Program-made: the position numbers and the translations under genes
Part shown: piece after piece, positions 19,076-27,697 of the stretch
Position numbering within the stretch: position 1 is the first letter of the stretch
How the letters are laid out: every line of letters begins with the position of its first letter
Origin: Corynebacterium riegelii
GTDB lineage: Bacteria; Actinomycetota; Actinomycetes; Mycobacteriales; Mycobacteriaceae
Assembly: GCF_016728505.1 (NCBI RefSeq)
Contig: NZ_CP068159.1
Span: 2,108,001 to 2,172,000 of the forward strand
Reading direction: 5' to 3'
Length of the DNA stretch: 64,000 nt
The notes under the pieces: generated by a model
Seen by the model: the letters and a program-made list of their open reading frames with translations, nothing else
Told to the model about the DNA's origin: nothing
Database searches by the model: none

Positions 19076-19684
19076 TTAATTGCTCTCAAACTTTTCAAGC
19101 AGGCGCTCTTCAACACACTTCTCAAGTGCCGCAGGGTCATCAATGTACTGCTCACAGCCCTGCACCTGGTTCCAGATCCAAAAACCGAAAATAAGCAGCG
19201 CTGCGCCAACCAGGAGCGTAATGATACCGGTGACAAGACCACCAATGGCCATTCCCTTGCGGGTCTGCACTGGGTACCCGCCAGCAGCCGCCTGAATCTC
19301 CTTGGCCTTGCGCTGGCCCATCACGCCCAACACGATTGCGGCAATACCGCCAGGGACAGCAATCCACGGAAAGAGCAGGAGCAGTAGCAGGGAGACGATG
19401 CCAACGATCAACGCCGCAAGCGCGAGGTTGTTCACCGGTGCAGGGGCACCAGTGCTGTAGCCCGGCTGAGCGTACTGCTGGTTGTAGCCGTTGGCGCCGT
19501 ATTGCTGGCCGTAAGCAGAGTCATAGTTCTGCTGCCCATAGCCACCCTCGCCGTAACCGTTTTCGCCGTAACCGTTTTCGCCGTAGCCATTAGCGCCGTA
19601 GTTATTGGCGCCGTAACTATTTTCACCGTAGCTGGTGTAGCCCTCTGGATGGTTGAAGCCGTCATTGTTCGGGTTATTGGTCAT
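19076..19684 (-). CDS. DUF4190 membrane protein with Gly-Tyr repeat N-terminus
   Basis: 202 residues. The N-terminal third is a low-complexity tract of repeated GYGEN/NYGAN units (about residues 14-70). The DUF4190 core follows with two hydrophobic segments (LALAALIVGIVSLLLLLLFPWIAVPGG and GLVTGIITLLVGAALLIFGF) and a short charged C-terminus containing two cysteines. Function unknown; related proteins sit in the actinobacterial membrane with the repeat region in the cytoplasm. ATG 19684 follows a GAGGAAAA ribosome site; a GTG 12 bp upstream is also in frame. Confidence 0.82.
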   Translation of the reverse strand: MTNNPNNDGFNHPEGYTSYGENSYGANNYGANGYGENGYGENGYGEGGYGQQNYDSAYGQQYGANGYNQQYAQPGYSTGAPAPVNNLALAALIVGIVSLLLLLLFPWIAVPGGIAAIVLGVMGQRKAKEIQAAAGGYPVQTRKGMAIGGLVTGIITLLVGAALLIFGFWIWNQVQGCEQYIDDPAALEKCVEERLLEKFESN

Positions 19685-19741
19685 GATTTTCCTCACTTAC
19701 GTTAGAGATTTGTATGAAGAAACTGTACCAGCCAGAAATTA

Positions 19742-19766
19742 CTAGCCGCAGAGGTAGCTGATTCGC
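19742..19766 (-). pseudogene. Degenerate copy of the adjacent helicase gene's 3' end
   Basis: Read on the reverse strand this gives RISYLCG-stop, close to the RINYLRGW-stop that ends the helicase gene at 20072. The two 25-bp stretches align with about five differences and one 3-bp gap. The copy lies 330 bp beyond the intact stop, with the palindromic repeat region between them. I read it as a relic of a tandem duplication or of an insertion that copied the gene end. Confidence 0.4.
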
Positions 19767-19846
19767 ACACCGAGATTGTGAACAGTGGATGAGGTCTTGT
19801 GGTGGCCGGTCGTGCTCGTTGGCGCTGGGCGGTCTGGTTTCAACAA

Positions 19847-19955
19847 ATATGCAGGGGAAGATATGCAGGTCCCCAGGTCACGAGCATTTTTCATTAACGG
19901 CGTCTTATTGAAAAAACGCTCTGACCATTACTCCTGCATATCTTGTCCTGCATAT
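19847..19955. repeat. Long imperfect palindrome (MITE/REP-like element)
   Basis: The outer arms are two ATATGCAGG units 14 bp apart (19847, 19861) mirrored by two CCTGCATAT units 14 bp apart (19933, 19947), so 21 of 23 outer positions pair. Inside, GGTCA-GAGC-TTTTTCA-TAA at 19875-19898 pairs imperfectly with its mirror at 19905-19927 around a short CGGCGTC-type loop. Weaker symmetry extends outward on both sides. A further ATGCAGGG with a GTGGCCGGT-like flank recurs at 20013-20053. The folded arm would be about 50 bp long. No coding capacity. Confidence 0.65.
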
Positions 19956-20071
19956 CTGTGTTTCGACGCTGCCCGCCGACCCCTCATTCTGGCGCCGCCC
20001 CCCCATTCTGGCGGTGGCCGGTAGGCGCCGGTGCCGTTCGGCGAAAATGCAGGGCTCCGATTCTGCGGAAA

Positions 20072-21829
20072 CTACCAGCCGCGGAGGTAATTAATTCGCT
20101 CGCGCAGCTGCTCGGCGTTGCACAGCGCCGTCGGCGGTCCCCCGCAGGCCTTACGGGCCTCGGTATGAATCGCACCGTGCGGCCGACCGGTCTTGCCGGC
20201 AACAATGGCCACTCGGGCGTTGAGTTCCTTACGCAGCTGCGGGATTTCGTCGGCCGCCACACCGGCGCCACTATCCTCGCTCGCACCAGAATGCTCGGGC
20301 TCTGGCTGCTTGACGGGTTCGCCGTAGATTTTCGCGCGCTCAATCTCAGCACGCTCGGCAGCCTTGCGTGCCTTCTCCTCCGCCTCACGCGCGTCCAACT
20401 GATCGCTTTGGCGCTTGCGCAGCAGGGCTTTGACCTGCTCCGGGTCAAGCAGTCCCGGCAGTCCCAAGAAGTCTTGCTCCTCCGCGGAGCCGGCAAGGGT
20501 TGGGGTGCCGTACGTGGAGCCGTCGAAAATCAGCGAATCTAGCTCCGCCGAAGCACCGATGGCCTCGTAGTTGGACTCTTCGTCCGGTTCAGTTTGCGTC
20601 CGGTTCGCTTGTTCCAGAAGCTCATCGGACCACCCGGATTCGCGGTGTGGTTTGCCCAGAACATGGTCACGGGACACTTCCATCTCCTCGGCCAACTGCA
20701 ACAGCACCGGCACAGAGGGCAAGAACACGGACGCGGACTCCCCCGGCAGGCGGGAGCGTACAAAACGGCCGATCGCCTGCGCGAAAAACAATGGCGTCGA
20801 GGCGGAGGTTGCGTAGACGCCTACCGCCAGGCGCGGCACGTCCACACCTTCAGACACCATGCGGACAGCCACCATCCATTCGTCGGTGGAGGCGGAGAAT
20901 TCGTCGATACGCGCGGAAGCCCCCGGCTCATCTGACAAGACCACAGTGACTGGGGTGGAGCTGATCTTCTCCAAAATGCGAGCGTAGGCGCGCGCGGTGG
21001 TCTTGTTCGTAGCAATGACCAGGCCGCCAGCATCGGGCATGTTGACGCGCAGCTTCAACAAACGCGTGTGGGCCGCGCTCAGCACAGCCGCAATCCAGTC
21101 GCCCTTCGGATCCAGCGCGGTACGCCACGCCTTGGCGGTCTGCTCCGCATTCAACGGCTCACCGAGACGTGCCGAATACTCCTCCCCCGCGGAATCTTTC
21201 CACTGCGCCTCACCCGAATAGGCAAGGAAGACAACGGGGCGCACAACGCCGTCACGCAGCGCCTCGGCGTAGCCGTAGGTGTAATCCGACTCGGAGATCA
21301 GGTGGCCCTCGCCGTCCTCGACGTAGCGGACAAACGGGATCTGCGAGTCGTCGGAACGAAACGGCGTACCCGTCAGCGCTAAGCGGTGCTCAACATCGTT
21401 ATAGGCCTCATACACACCATCTCCCCAGCTGCGGGCGTCACCGGCGTGGTGGATCTCATCCAAGATCACCATGGTCTTGCGCGCAGACGCCACCGCATGG
21501 TGCTTAAACGGGTGCATACCCACCTGGGCATAGGTCACCACAATGCCGTCATAGGACGCGTTGACGGCAGACGAGTTGGTGAAATTCGGATCCAGCGAAA
21601 GCCCAAAACGCTTCGCTGATTCCGCCCACTGGTGCTTCAGGTGCTCCGTTGGCACCACCACGATGATGCGCTGCACGGACTTCGCCTCATGGAGGCGAGA
21701 CGCCAGCGTCAACGCAAAGGTGGTTTTACCCGCACCTGGGGTAGCCACAGCCAGAAAATCGCGTGGCATGGTGCGCATGAACTGGTCAAGCGCCTCCTGC
21801 TGCCACGCGCGCAGGTTGGAAGCGGTCAC
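20072..21829 (-). CDS. DEAD/DEAH superfamily II helicase
   Basis: 585 residues. Helicase motifs in order: I TPGAGKTTFAL near residue 30, II DEIHHAGD near 123, III-like LTGTPFRSDD, V near VRMVSEGVDVPRLAVGVYAT, and VI QAIGRFVRSR. The arrangement fits the UvrB/XPB-RadD-like group that unwinds duplex nucleic acids. The C-terminal quarter is rich in charged residues and predicted coiled coil (KRQSDQLDAREAEEKARKAAERAEIERAK). The start overlaps the DUF3039 stop by 4 bp, so the two are translationally coupled. Substrate unknown. Confidence 0.9.
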   Translation of the reverse strand: MTASNLRAWQQEALDQFMRTMPRDFLAVATPGAGKTTFALTLASRLHEAKSVQRIIVVVPTEHLKHQWAESAKRFGLSLDPNFTNSSAVNASYDGIVVTYAQVGMHPFKHHAVASARKTMVILDEIHHAGDARSWGDGVYEAYNDVEHRLALTGTPFRSDDSQIPFVRYVEDGEGHLISESDYTYGYAEALRDGVVRPVVFLAYSGEAQWKDSAGEEYSARLGEPLNAEQTAKAWRTALDPKGDWIAAVLSAAHTRLLKLRVNMPDAGGLVIATNKTTARAYARILEKISSTPVTVVLSDEPGASARIDEFSASTDEWMVAVRMVSEGVDVPRLAVGVYATSASTPLFFAQAIGRFVRSRLPGESASVFLPSVPVLLQLAEEMEVSRDHVLGKPHRESGWSDELLEQANRTQTEPDEESNYEAIGASAELDSLIFDGSTYGTPTLAGSAEEQDFLGLPGLLDPEQVKALLRKRQSDQLDAREAEEKARKAAERAEIERAKIYGEPVKQPEPEHSGASEDSGAGVAADEIPQLRKELNARVAIVAGKTGRPHGAIHTEARKACGGPPTALCNAEQLRERINYLRGW

Positions 21830-22080
21830 TTCCTGCGCAACCCCTTAAAAATCCGCTCGCAGTCCGGGCACACCGGGGACCCCGGCTTGGCCTGCTTTTT
21901 CACAGGGAAGGTTTCCCCGCAAAGTGCAACCACCATCTTGCCGGAGACAGCGGAATCAATGATCTGGTCCTTCTTTACGTAGTGGAAGAACTTTGGGGTT
22001 CCGTCGTCGGTGGTCGACGATGTGTCTTCTCGTATGTCTGTGCGCTCGAGCGTCTTCGTCGTCGTATTCACGCCAACCAT
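21826..22080 (-). CDS. DUF3039 family protein
   Basis: About 84 residues. Conserved actinobacterial family with a likely metal site: FHYVKKDQIIDSAVSGKMVVALCGE...PVCPDCERIF gives Cys residues in CGE and CPDC positions, plus His. Start choice is uncertain: ATG 22083, ATG 22080 and GTG 22071 all lie in frame; the 22080 ATG has a GGGG run at reasonable spacing. Coupled to the downstream helicase by a 4-bp overlap. Function unknown. Confidence 0.83.
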   Translation of the reverse strand: MVGVNTTTKTLERTDIREDTSSTTDDGTPKFFHYVKKDQIIDSAVSGKMVVALCGETFPVKKQAKPGSPVCPDCERIFKGLRRK

Positions 22081-22146
22081 CATGCCCCACGGACCCCACA
22101 TTCGGACAACGGGCTGGGTGTAGCAATGCGTTAGAGTGAAAAGCCT

Positions 22147-22629
22147 ATGGGCGCTACGGATAACCACTTCCACGATCAACAGCCGACGGTTGATGTGGAT
22201 GTTGAGGATGTTGAGGCATCGTCGACAAAGCGGCGTGCGCGCAGGCGTCGTCGTGTGTTGATTACAGATGCGCAGCGTTCCCCTGAGCTCAATCGCCGTT
22301 CGCGCGAGAAGCAGTACATGATTTTGCAGGGCATCCGTATGCCGTTACTGGCGCTGTCGATGGTTTCTGCGTTTGCTTGGAACAATTGGTGGCTCGCCTC
22401 GATCCTGTTTGTGGTTTCTATTCCCCTGCCGTGGCTGTCAGTGATGGTGGCTAATGGCCAGGGTGAGAAGCGTGATGCACGTCAGCGCAATGTGTATAAG
22501 CCTGCGGTGATTCGTGAGGAGCAACGCTTGGAGGCGGCGCGGCGTGCTGAGTTGGAAGCTGGTTCCTCGGGCAGTGATGACAGCACGGGGGCGCTCAGTA
22601 TCATCGAGCACGAAGAAAAGCCTGAGTAG
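22147..22629 (+). CDS. DUF3099 family membrane protein
   Basis: 160 residues. The N-terminus is acidic, then a strongly basic stretch KRRARRRRRVLITDAQRSPELNRRSREKQYM leads into two hydrophobic helices (LLALSMVSAFAWNNWWLASILFVVSIPLPWLSVMVANG). The C-terminal tail is charged and cytoplasmic. Matches DUF3099, an uncharacterised actinobacterial family. It is divergent from the DUF3039 gene and precedes the methyltransferase gene. Confidence 0.85.
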   Translation: MGATDNHFHDQQPTVDVDVEDVEASSTKRRARRRRRVLITDAQRSPELNRRSREKQYMILQGIRMPLLALSMVSAFAWNNWWLASILFVVSIPLPWLSVMVANGQGEKRDARQRNVYKPAVIREEQRLEAARRAELEAGSSGSDDSTGALSIIEHEEKPE

Positions 22630-22665
22630 CTGCCCTCAGACAGATAACCGCGTAAAGGAACTTGT

Positions 22666-24312
22666 GTGGTGAATTCCCCTATCCCCAATGCTTCGTTATT
22701 GCGTGAGCTTGCAGATGTTTTGTCAGCCGCCTCGTTTACCGCCGACGGCATCGCGGCACATTTGGGCCCGGATGCTACGGATGCCCTGTACCGCGGTGAA
22801 CCGGGTGTGGTGTTGCACGCCACGCTCGGTGGCTCGCAGCTGGATCAGTTGATTCGGTTTTTCCTGTTGCGCCGCCCGTTTACGCCAGAGCAGATAACGC
22901 AGATGCTTGGTCGTGAGCTTGGGCTTTTGCTTATCGACGCCTCGTTGACCACCCCAACCCCCTCCGGCGAGGTCACCGTCGCTTTTGACATTCGTCCACA
23001 TGTGATTGCGGGGCATGAGCGGCTGGTGGTGTCTGATTGTGATGCTTCGGTGACTGACGTTGTTCCCGGCCGTGATCACGTGTTGGGTGTGGGCGCTGCG
23101 TCGCTGTCACTGCTGTCTGCAACCCCCGTAACGCCGGTGGATCGAGTGTTGGATTTGGGTACTGGCTCTGGTGTTCAGGCGCTTGCGCAGGCTGACGTTG
23201 CGCGCAAGGTGGTTGCTACTGACATTCACCAGCGCGCGCTGGACCTCGCCGAGGTGACCTTGGCCGCGAACGGGGTGGATAACATCGAGTTGCGCCAAGG
23301 TGCGTGGTTTGCTCCTGTTGCGGGTGAACGGTTCGACCGCATCGTGGCAAACCCGCCGTTTGTAGTCGGGTTGCCTGAGGTTGGCCACGTCTATCGGGAT
23401 TCTGGTTTGTCCCTGGACGGTGCGACGGAACTTGTGGTCCGTGAGACTCCTGACCACCTGGCTGAAGATGGCACCGCATACATCTTGGGCGCTTGGGTGC
23501 ACACCGTTGATGAGTCGTGGCAGTCGCGCGTTGCGTCGTGGCTTTCGTCTCAAGGCGTCAGCGCCTGGGTACTGCAACGTGATGTGGTGGATCCAGGCAT
23601 GTACGTGTCTACCTGGCTGAAAGATGAGTCGCTTGACCCACGCTCGCCCGAAGCCATCGAACGCACCCAAGCCTGGCTTGCCCATTTCGATGACAACAAC
23701 GTTCACGCGATTGGGTTCGGTTGGGTATTTTTGCGAGACATTGGCGATCACCCCAGCGAAATCACCGCTGAGGAACTCAGCCATCCGTTTACCGATCCCC
23801 TAGGTCCTGAGGTAGAGGAGTATTTCCTCCGCGCCGCCTGGCTGCGCGACAAAGATGCAGACGATGTACTGGATTCGAGGTTTCTGGTGCGTCCAGGTGT
23901 GGCGATTGAAGAGGTCTCGGTTGCAGATACGGAAACCGGCATGGGCTTCACAGAAGAGGTGGTGCGCGTAACCCGCACCGACGGCCCACGTTTCTCCCAC
24001 GAAATCAACGCCGATCTACGCACGGTGCTTGCCGGCCTACACCCGAATGGGTTAGTGCTACGAGATGTGGTGGGGATCTTCGCGTCATCACGCGGGATAG
24101 AGAGCGATCAGGACGTTACCGCGCTTGAACAAAGTGCCGTAGCCGCGATTACAGATTTGGTGCGCCACGGTGTGGTCATCCCCGCTGATATCACTGAAAT
24201 CGACGACGGGATCAAAGAAGGAGCGAAGTCAAATGAAGGCAGTGCTAACGCGTGTGTCCAGCGCCTCTGTAACTGTGGACAGCGAGGTAGTTGGAGCAAT
24301 CGACTGCCCTGA
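22666..24312 (+). CDS. Class I SAM-dependent methyltransferase (N6-adenine/N5-glutamine type)
   Basis: 548 residues from tandem GTG codons after AAAGGAA. The SAM-binding motif is [14 protein letters not shown] near residue 165 and the NPPF signature VANPPFVVG near residue 228. The flanking N- and C-terminal domains match a large actinobacterial methyltransferase family usually found in this neighbourhood; the substrate (protein glutamine, rRNA or other) is unknown. Oddity: the reading frame runs 80 bp into dtd, giving a Cys/Ser/Gly-rich last 26 residues unlike the rest. The ancestral stop probably lay near 24235 and was lost by mutation or frameshift. Confidence 0.82.
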   Translation: MVNSPIPNASLLRELADVLSAASFTADGIAAHLGPDATDALYRGEPGVVLHATLGGSQLDQLIRFFLLRRPFTPEQITQMLGRELGLLLIDASLTTPTPSGEVTVAFDIRPHVIAGHERLVVSDCDASVTDVVPGRDHVLGVGAASLSLLSATPVTPVDRVLDLGTGSGVQALAQADVARKVVATDIHQRALDLAEVTLAANGVDNIELRQGAWFAPVAGERFDRIVANPPFVVGLPEVGHVYRDSGLSLDGATELVVRETPDHLAEDGTAYILGAWVHTVDESWQSRVASWLSSQGVSAWVLQRDVVDPGMYVSTWLKDESLDPRSPEAIERTQAWLAHFDDNNVHAIGFGWVFLRDIGDHPSEITAEELSHPFTDPLGPEVEEYFLRAAWLRDKDADDVLDSRFLVRPGVAIEEVSVADTETGMGFTEEVVRVTRTDGPRFSHEINADLRTVLAGLHPNGLVLRDVVGIFASSRGIESDQDVTALEQSAVAAITDLVRHGVVIPADITEIDDGIKEGAKSNEGSANACVQRLCNCGQRGSWSNRLP

Positions 24313-24667
24313 AACCGGAGGGATCCTCGCGCTTGTAGGCGTGGGCGTAAACGATGCAGAGGATGCGTGGGAAACAGTTGCACGCAAGATCGCCGAGCTG
24401 CGGATCCTTGACGGTGAGCGCAGCGTCACTGACGCTGCTGCCCCAGTGTTGTTAGTCAGCCAGTTCACGCTGATGGGTCGCACCGCAAAGGGGCGTCGCC
24501 CATCATGGTCAGACGCAGCCCCAGGTGAGCTTGCCAAACCCGTGATGGACAAGATTGCCACAGCGTTACGCGAAAGAAATATTCATGTTGAAGAGGGCAT
24601 TTTCGGCGCTGACATGCAGGTTGCAAGCGTGAACCAGGGTCCGTTTACCGTCATTGTTGAGGCCTGA
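24233..24667 (+). CDS. dtd: D-aminoacyl-tRNA deacylase
   Basis: 144 residues. Dtd hydrolyses D-amino acids misacylated on tRNA. The [17 protein letters not shown] catalytic motif near residue 78 and the [10 protein letters not shown] motif (the Gly-Pro element) at the C-terminus are present, with [11 protein letters not shown] and a DAEDAW stretch between. ATG 24233 follows a GGAG site inside the end of the upstream methyltransferase gene. Confidence 0.95.
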   Translation: MKAVLTRVSSASVTVDSEVVGAIDCPETGGILALVGVGVNDAEDAWETVARKIAELRILDGERSVTDAAAPVLLVSQFTLMGRTAKGRRPSWSDAAPGELAKPVMDKIATALRERNIHVEEGIFGADMQVASVNQGPFTVIVEA

Positions 24668-24812
24668 TCCCGAAACGATAGACAACCCCTAGACCGCGTG
24701 GTAAAAATCACATAACGCGTGATCGGATCCCATGTTCATTCCATTGGACACCGGTCAACCCATAAGCCAGACTGTACATATTCTGCACGGATGCTGTGTG
24801 TCTGGAACTGCG

Positions 24813-24838
24813 GGAACATTTTCGCCTTTGGCGGCGTT
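24813..24838 (+). promoter_or_regulatory. Candidate SigH-type promoter of sigB
   Basis: GGAAC followed after exactly 18 bp by GTT, matching the corynebacterial SigH consensus (GGAAY-N18/19-GTT). It sits about 45 bp upstream of the sigB TTG start. From established knowledge, sigB of C. glutamicum responds to SigH under heat and oxidative stress, which supports the assignment. Confidence 0.55.
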
Positions 24839-24882
24839 AGCAAGATGGACTCAAAAAATTAAAGGGATCGAGGAGGCAGCAC

Positions 24883-25887
24883 TTGACTCAGCCGGATCAT
24901 GCCCCGGATCACGCCAATGCCGCAGAAACCCAAGAGGTTGACCGTGGCAGCCGCAGGAACCAGACCAACGATAACCCGTCGGCAGATCTTGTCCGCGTTT
25001 ACTTGAACGGCATCGGCAAGACCGCACTCCTCAACGCGGAAGAAGAAGTTGAGCTAGCCCAGCAGATTGAGGTTGGTCTTTACGCCCAGCACCTGTTGGA
25101 TGACCCTGAGGTCAAACTCACCCGCGCTAAGAAGCGTGATCTGAAGATCCTGGCCAAACAGGGCCGCAAAGCACGCGCACACCTGCTTGAGGCAAACCTG
25201 CGCCTCGTTGTTTCCCTGGCCAAGCGTTATACCGGCCGAGGTATGCCGCTGCTTGATCTGATTCAGGAAGGCAACCTGGGCCTTATTCGCGCTATGGAGA
25301 AGTTTGACTACTCCAAGGGCTTTAAGTTCTCCACGTACGCAACCTGGTGGATCCGTCAGGCCATTACCCGGGGCATGGCTGATCAGTCCCGCACGATTCG
25401 CCTTCCAGTCCACTTGGTAGAGCAGGTAAACAAGCTTTCACGCATTCGTCGTGAGATGTACCAGTCCTTGGGCCGTGAACCGACGAATGAGGAGCTTTCG
25501 GAAGAATCTGGCATTCCGGAGTCCAAGATTGAGATGCTGCTGCGCCAGTCCCGTGACCCGGTGAGCCTTGACATGCCGGTTGGTGCGGATGAAGAGGCAC
25601 CGCTGGGAGACTTCATCGAGGACGCCGAGGCAACCGACGCTGAGGATGCTGTGGTTTCCGCCTTGCGGCATGATGACATCCAGGACATCATCAATGGTCT
25701 TGAACAGCGCGAGCAGGACGTTATCCGCCTGCGCTACGGCTTAACGGACGGTGTGCCGCGCACACTTGATCAGATTGGCCGCCAGTACGGGTTGTCGCGG
25801 GAACGTGTCCGCCAGATTGAGCGTGAGGTTATGGCGAAGCTACGCGTGGGTGAGCGCGCAGATCGCCTGCGTGATTACGCTCTGTAG
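24883..25887 (+). CDS. sigB: Principal-like sigma factor SigB (group 2 sigma-70)
   Basis: 334 residues, starting with TTG after a strong GAGGAGG site. It lacks the long N-terminal extension of SigA but has the same core: [17 protein letters not shown] (1.2), [33 protein letters not shown] (2), and the region-4 helix-turn-helix [18 protein letters not shown]. SigB directs stationary-phase and general-stress transcription in corynebacteria. The neighbours dtxR and galE are in the conserved order. Confidence 0.97.
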   Translation: MTQPDHAPDHANAAETQEVDRGSRRNQTNDNPSADLVRVYLNGIGKTALLNAEEEVELAQQIEVGLYAQHLLDDPEVKLTRAKKRDLKILAKQGRKARAHLLEANLRLVVSLAKRYTGRGMPLLDLIQEGNLGLIRAMEKFDYSKGFKFSTYATWWIRQAITRGMADQSRTIRLPVHLVEQVNKLSRIRREMYQSLGREPTNEELSEESGIPESKIEMLLRQSRDPVSLDMPVGADEEAPLGDFIEDAEATDAEDAVVSALRHDDIQDIINGLEQREQDVIRLRYGLTDGVPRTLDQIGRQYGLSRERVRQIEREVMAKLRVGERADRLRDYAL

Positions 25888-25895
25888 CTGTGCAT

Positions 25896-25924
25896 GGGCC
25901 CGTCGATAGTCCGATGGGTCCTTT
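25896..25924 (+). terminator. Terminator hairpin after sigB
   Basis: Stem GGGCCCGTCG / CGATGGGTCC (two G-U pairs in RNA) with an ATAGTC loop, followed by TTTC. It begins 8 bp after the sigB stop and separates sigB from dtxR. Confidence 0.6.
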
Positions 25925-25999
25925 CATATGTGCCGAGCGTTTGGCTGATTGGCTAAAGTATTTTCGTATCTACTGCGTTTGTTTTGAGAGGCAAAGATT

Positions 26000-26689
26000 A
26001 TGCGTGATCTCGTAGACACCACGGAAATGTATCTGCGTACCGTGTACGAGCTTGAAGAGGAGGGCATCACTCCCCTGCGTGCGCGCATCGCTGAGCGCCT
26101 GGAGCAATCCGGGCCGACGGTGTCTCAGACCGTTGCCCGCATGGAGCGAGACGGACTCATTGTGGTTGAGCGGGACCGCTCCCTATCGCTCACGCCTGAA
26201 GGGCGGAAGCTTGCCACCGCTGTGATGCGCAAGCACCGTCTCGCAGAGCGCCTGCTGACCGACGTGCTTGGCTTGGACATTGCCAAGGTGCACGACGAGG
26301 CGTGTCGCTGGGAGCACGTCATGAGTGATGAGGTTGAACGTCGCGTCGTTGCGGTGCTGGAGGACCCCACTCGCTCACCGTTTGGCAACCCGATTCCGTC
26401 CCTGGAAGATGTTGGCGCAGCCTCCACAACTGATGCCCAGAACGGGACCCGCGCAGTTGACCTACGTCTGGATGAACCGGCAACCGTCAAGGTTGTCCAG
26501 ATCAGCGAGATCCTGCAGCAAGGCACTGAGGTGCAAAACCCAGTGATCTCCCTTGGAGCTCTCGTTGGGCAGACGGTGACGCTTACCCCATTGGAAAACG
26601 GTGGCGTAACGCTGACTACCCAAGATGATGAGACTGTAGAGCTCGCACCTGAATTCGCCCACGCACTACGCGTAGAGCTGACCAAGTAG
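26000..26689 (+). CDS. dtxR: Iron-dependent repressor DtxR
   Basis: 229 residues. Metal-activated repressor of iron uptake and haem genes (and of tox in C. diphtheriae). The winged helix contains [23 protein letters not shown]. The metal sites are complete: Met10, His79, Glu83, His98, Cys102, Glu105 and His106, with [18 protein letters not shown] matching my memory of the diphtheria protein. A C-terminal SH3-like domain follows after a Pro-containing linker. galE starts 11 bp after its stop, so they are likely cotranscribed. Confidence 0.98.
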   Translation: MRDLVDTTEMYLRTVYELEEEGITPLRARIAERLEQSGPTVSQTVARMERDGLIVVERDRSLSLTPEGRKLATAVMRKHRLAERLLTDVLGLDIAKVHDEACRWEHVMSDEVERRVVAVLEDPTRSPFGNPIPSLEDVGAASTTDAQNGTRAVDLRLDEPATVKVVQISEILQQGTEVQNPVISLGALVGQTVTLTPLENGGVTLTTQDDETVELAPEFAHALRVELTK

Positions 26690-26700
26690 GAGAACCCCCT

Positions 26701-27681
26701 TTGAAACTGGTAGTAACCGGCGGCGCCGGCTATGTCGGCAGCGTTTGTACCGCAACTTTGCTTGAAGCGGGCCATGACGTTGTAGTTGTAGATGACTTGA
26801 GTACAGGCAACCGTGACGCGGTGCCCGCCGGCGCAACGTTTGTAGAGGGCCGTATCGAAGACGTCATTGATCACGTGCTTAGTGCTGGTGATGTTGACGG
26901 CGTGCTGCATTTTGCGGCCCGCTCCCTTGTAGGTGAGTCCATGACGGAACCTGCAACCTACTGGCACGACAACCTTGGCGTCTCTCTCCAGCTGCTAGAC
27001 TCCATGCGCACCCATGGGGTGAACTCGCTGGTCTTCTCCTCCACCGCCGCAACCTACGGCGAGCCGGAGGAAGTGCCGATTGTTGAGACTGCGCCAACGC
27101 GCCCGACAAACCCCTACGGTGCGACCAAGCTATCCATTGATTACGCCATTACCTCCTACTGCCAGGCGTACGGGATGGCGGCAACCAGCCTGCGCTACTT
27201 CAACGTGGCAGGCGCCTACGGCTCAATCGGTGAAAACCACAAGACTGAAACGCACCTGATTCCGCTTGTGCTCCAAGTGGCAATGGGTTACCGCGACAAG
27301 ATCATGGTTTTTGGCGATGACTGGCCGACCAAGGACGGCACCTGTGTGCGTGACTACATCCACATTCGAGATCTAGCGGATGCGCACCTGCTTGCCCTGG
27401 AGGCTAACACGGCTGGCGAGCACAAGATTTACAACCTCGGCTCCGGTGACGGCTACTCGGTGCTTGAGGTTATCGAGGCCTGCCGGGAAGTCACCGGGCA
27501 TGAGATCCCAGCGGAGGTTGCGCCCCGCCGCGCTGGTGATCCTGCGGTGCTGATTGCGTCCTCGGAGAAGATCCAGGCGGAGCTCGGGTGGAACCCCACC
27601 CGTACGGAGCTTGGCCGGATCGTGCGTGACGCATGGGCGTTTACCCAGGAGTTGGGTGACGCCTCCCATAGCGCACGCTGA
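26701..27681 (+). CDS. galE: UDP-glucose 4-epimerase
   Basis: 326 residues, TTG start after AGGAG. Extended short-chain dehydrogenase: [11 protein letters not shown] site at the N-terminus, catalytic Ser in SSTAATYGE near residue 120, YGATK active-site Tyr-Lys near residue 138. It interconverts UDP-glucose and UDP-galactose; in corynebacteria the product feeds galactan of the cell wall. The dtxR-galE pair is a known corynebacterial arrangement. Confidence 0.96.
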   Translation: MKLVVTGGAGYVGSVCTATLLEAGHDVVVVDDLSTGNRDAVPAGATFVEGRIEDVIDHVLSAGDVDGVLHFAARSLVGESMTEPATYWHDNLGVSLQLLDSMRTHGVNSLVFSSTAATYGEPEEVPIVETAPTRPTNPYGATKLSIDYAITSYCQAYGMAATSLRYFNVAGAYGSIGENHKTETHLIPLVLQVAMGYRDKIMVFGDDWPTKDGTCVRDYIHIRDLADAHLLALEANTAGEHKIYNLGSGDGYSVLEVIEACREVTGHEIPAEVAPRRAGDPAVLIASSEKIQAELGWNPTRTELGRIVRDAWAFTQELGDASHSAR

Positions 27682-27697
27682 TCCTCGTGCACTTGCC

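Noticed and set aside
19975..20035. C-rich loops with ATTCTGGCG considered as a 6C-type small RNA
   Set aside because: Only one run reaches six C, the two stems are very short, and the location does not match the known 6C locus as I recall it. Kept only as part of the repeat region.
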